Below the pieces are notes generated by a model. It had not been told where the DNA came from and did not search any database. It worked only from the letters and a program-made list of their open reading frames with translations. A stretch of 24,336 nucleotides of DNA from Bacteroidales bacterium (GTDB lineage: Bacteria > Bacteroidota > Bacteroidia > Bacteroidales > JAAUTT01): contig JAAUTT010000002.1 in the NCBI GenBank assembly GCA_012031335.1, forward strand, positions 1 through 24,336. Reading direction: 5' to 3'. Position 1 is the first letter of the stretch, and the number at the start of each line of letters is the position of its first letter. This document shows positions 23,187 through 24,336 of the stretch, piece after piece. The position numbers and the translations under genes are program-made.

Positions 23187-24336
23187 TCAATAAATCAAGC
23201 TGGATGCATCTACATCCTTACATGCATTATAGAGGTTCTCCATTAATTCGGGAATCTTCGATTTAGGAACAGCCGAAAATGCCAGCCGGATAACATTTCC
23301 CAGCACAATAACACCGGTGCTGTATTGGTTAAGCAATTGAAGTCTTACCTGTTCTGCATTCAGGTTTTTCTTTAGCCGTACGCACATAAAATATCCCGAA
23401 TTAAAAGGAACAGGTTCGAAATATTCAGCGTATTTAATGTTTTTAAAGGTTTCTTTCAGAATATCGTACCGGGATTTGAGTATATCGTATTTTCTTTTTT
23501 TAGAGTTATCGTAATCGGCATTGGAATAAACATTCATTAGCAACGATTGTGATAAGTGGCTGATATTGGAAATATTTCCACGGATTGCACCGGCAGTTTT
23601 ATTTTCCAGAGCTTCATATAACTCAGGGGAGCCATTTTTAATTCCGTATGTTATAAAACCTACACGAAAACCCCAAACATAGTCTTCCTTGGTTGGTCCA
23701 TCGAGTTTAACCGCCAGAACATTTTCATGCAAATTGGCAAGTTTTACAAAAATTGATTCGGTAAATACTTTGTCCTCATATACAAGGCCAAAATAGGCAT
23801 CATCAATCATTACCACAACATTTTTACCTTTTTCTGCCTGTTTACTTATTTCAGTAACAATCATATCGATTTCGGCAGTTAGAGGAGTATATCCTGACGG
23901 ATTATTCGGAAAGTTTAACAAAATATTAACCTTATCTCCTTCCACAGCATTAAGTTTTTGCGAAAAGGCCTCAATGTTGAAGCCGCCATTCTTAAATAAC
24001 TCAAATGTAACTACTTTAGCTCCATAGGCATTTTCAAAAATGAGGTTGTAATTTTCCCAGTAAAGATCAGAAAGCACTACAGAATCATTTGCATCGGTAA
24101 ATAAATAACCCAGTATGCTGATTCCGTGTGTTAATCCGTTTGTAGCGATAGGTTTACTTATGATTGTGTTATTAAGGGATGGGTTCTTTTTGAAAATAAA
24201 CGACTTCCAGAGCTCTCTCAGTTCGGGTTTACCAAAACTGGGTGCATATGGAAATATACTGTTTACCGGTAAATTTATAAGCGAATCAAAGGCAGGAAGG
24301 TGCATCGATGTTCCATCATCTTCAACAGCTTCTCCT
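23187..24336 (-). CDS. Class I/II PLP-dependent aminotransferase, 5' end outside the window
   Basis: A fold-type I aminotransferase that transfers amino groups using pyridoxal phosphate. Visible motifs: NFPNNPSGYTPL (the conserved Asn and Pro), MIDDAYFGLVY (Asp that contacts the cofactor) and LDGPTKEDYVWGFRVGF, with the Schiff-base lysine in TKED and the substrate arginine in GFRVG. The internal Met at 24305 is not the start: the frame stays open upstream (GEAVEDDGTSMHLPAFDSL) to the window edge. The C-terminus is ordinary, ending DASSLIY. Substrate cannot be read from the sequence; aspartate, aromatic or similar amino acids are possible. It lies 37 bp upstream of citrate synthase on the same strand and may be co-transcribed with it. 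No frame breaks are seen. Confidence 0.85.
   Translation of the reverse strand, partial: GEAVEDDGTSMHLPAFDSLINLPVNSIFPYAPSFGKPELRELWKSFIFKKNPSLNNTIISKPIATNGLTHGISILGYLFTDANDSVVLSDLYWENYNLIFENAYGAKVVTFELFKNGGFNIEAFSQKLNAVEGDKVNILLNFPNNPSGYTPLTAEIDMIVTEISKQAEKGKNVVVMIDDAYFGLVYEDKVFTESIFVKLANLHENVLAVKLDGPTKEDYVWGFRVGFITYGIKNGSPELYEALENKTAGAIRGNISNISHLSQSLLMNVYSNADYDNSKKRKYDILKSRYDILKETFKNIKYAEYFEPVPFNSGYFMCVRLKKNLNAEQVRLQLLNQYSTGVIVLGNVIRLAFSAVPKSKIPELMENLYNACKDVDASSLIY

Noticed and set aside
1..24336. tRNA, rRNA, riboswitch or CRISPR features
   Set aside because: I found no cloverleaf, rRNA-like core, riboswitch consensus or repeat-spacer array in either strand by eye.

Overview
The window looks like an AT-rich chromosomal segment from a Bacteroidota (Bacteroidetes) bacterium, probably of the Bacteroidales/Marinilabiliales type. 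The support is a type IX secretion (T9SS) C-terminal sorting domain, a signal-peptide-bearing SpvB/RHS protein beside an S74 'tail fibre' protein, a Bacteroidetes-style long phosphofructokinase, and the citrate synthase N-terminus. The order-level placement is inference.

Layout. (1) 1-5053: an unrecognised tryptophan-rich protein (231-1169), then one large gene (1317-5053) now read as six overlapping ORFs. Stitched together it encodes a multidomain P-loop ATPase: Sm/SH3-like barrel, IF2_N-like helical domain, cold-shock-like OB fold, TPR-like helices, an Ig-like beta region and a STAND/AAA_16-type NTPase. It is cut off by the next element. (2) 5054-7632: an IS21-family insertion sequence (istA-istB, minus strand) with triple terminal repeats and a 50-bp perfect palindrome in front of istA. 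(3) 7633-8395: the 3' remnant of an adhesin/OmpA-associated-type gene. (4) 8396-20811: a 12.4-kb Tn3-family transposon bounded by 40-bp inverted repeats (38/40 identical). It carries tnpA, a res-like intergenic region, a serine resolvase and four cargo genes: an S74-chaperone protein, a small T9SS-sorted protein with a YD motif, a 2016-residue SpvB/VCBS/RHS protein ending in an HELHH zinc-metallopeptidase-like tip, and a small lipoprotein that is a candidate immunity protein. (5) 20812-24336: a 5'-truncated phosphofructokinase, then citrate synthase and a class I/II aminotransferase on the minus strand; the aminotransferase runs off the window end.

How it fits together. The Tn3 element is the most interesting object: a mobile package for a polymorphic RHS toxin. 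The likely roles are delivery or folding accessories (S74, T9SS), a secreted RHS cage with an enzymatic tip, and a lipoprotein that could protect the envelope of the producer. This role assignment is inference from architecture and gene order.

Caution on sequence quality. At least a dozen frame breaks occur, nearly all in homopolymer runs (A7-A10, T2-T7), including in citrate synthase, which is normally essential. The two mobile elements are almost free of them. In addition, each edge of the two mobile elements that abuts a recognisable gene meets only half of it, and neither element shows a target-site duplication. Uncorrected long-read indels and a repeat-mediated join or misassembly are as likely as real gene decay and rearrangement.
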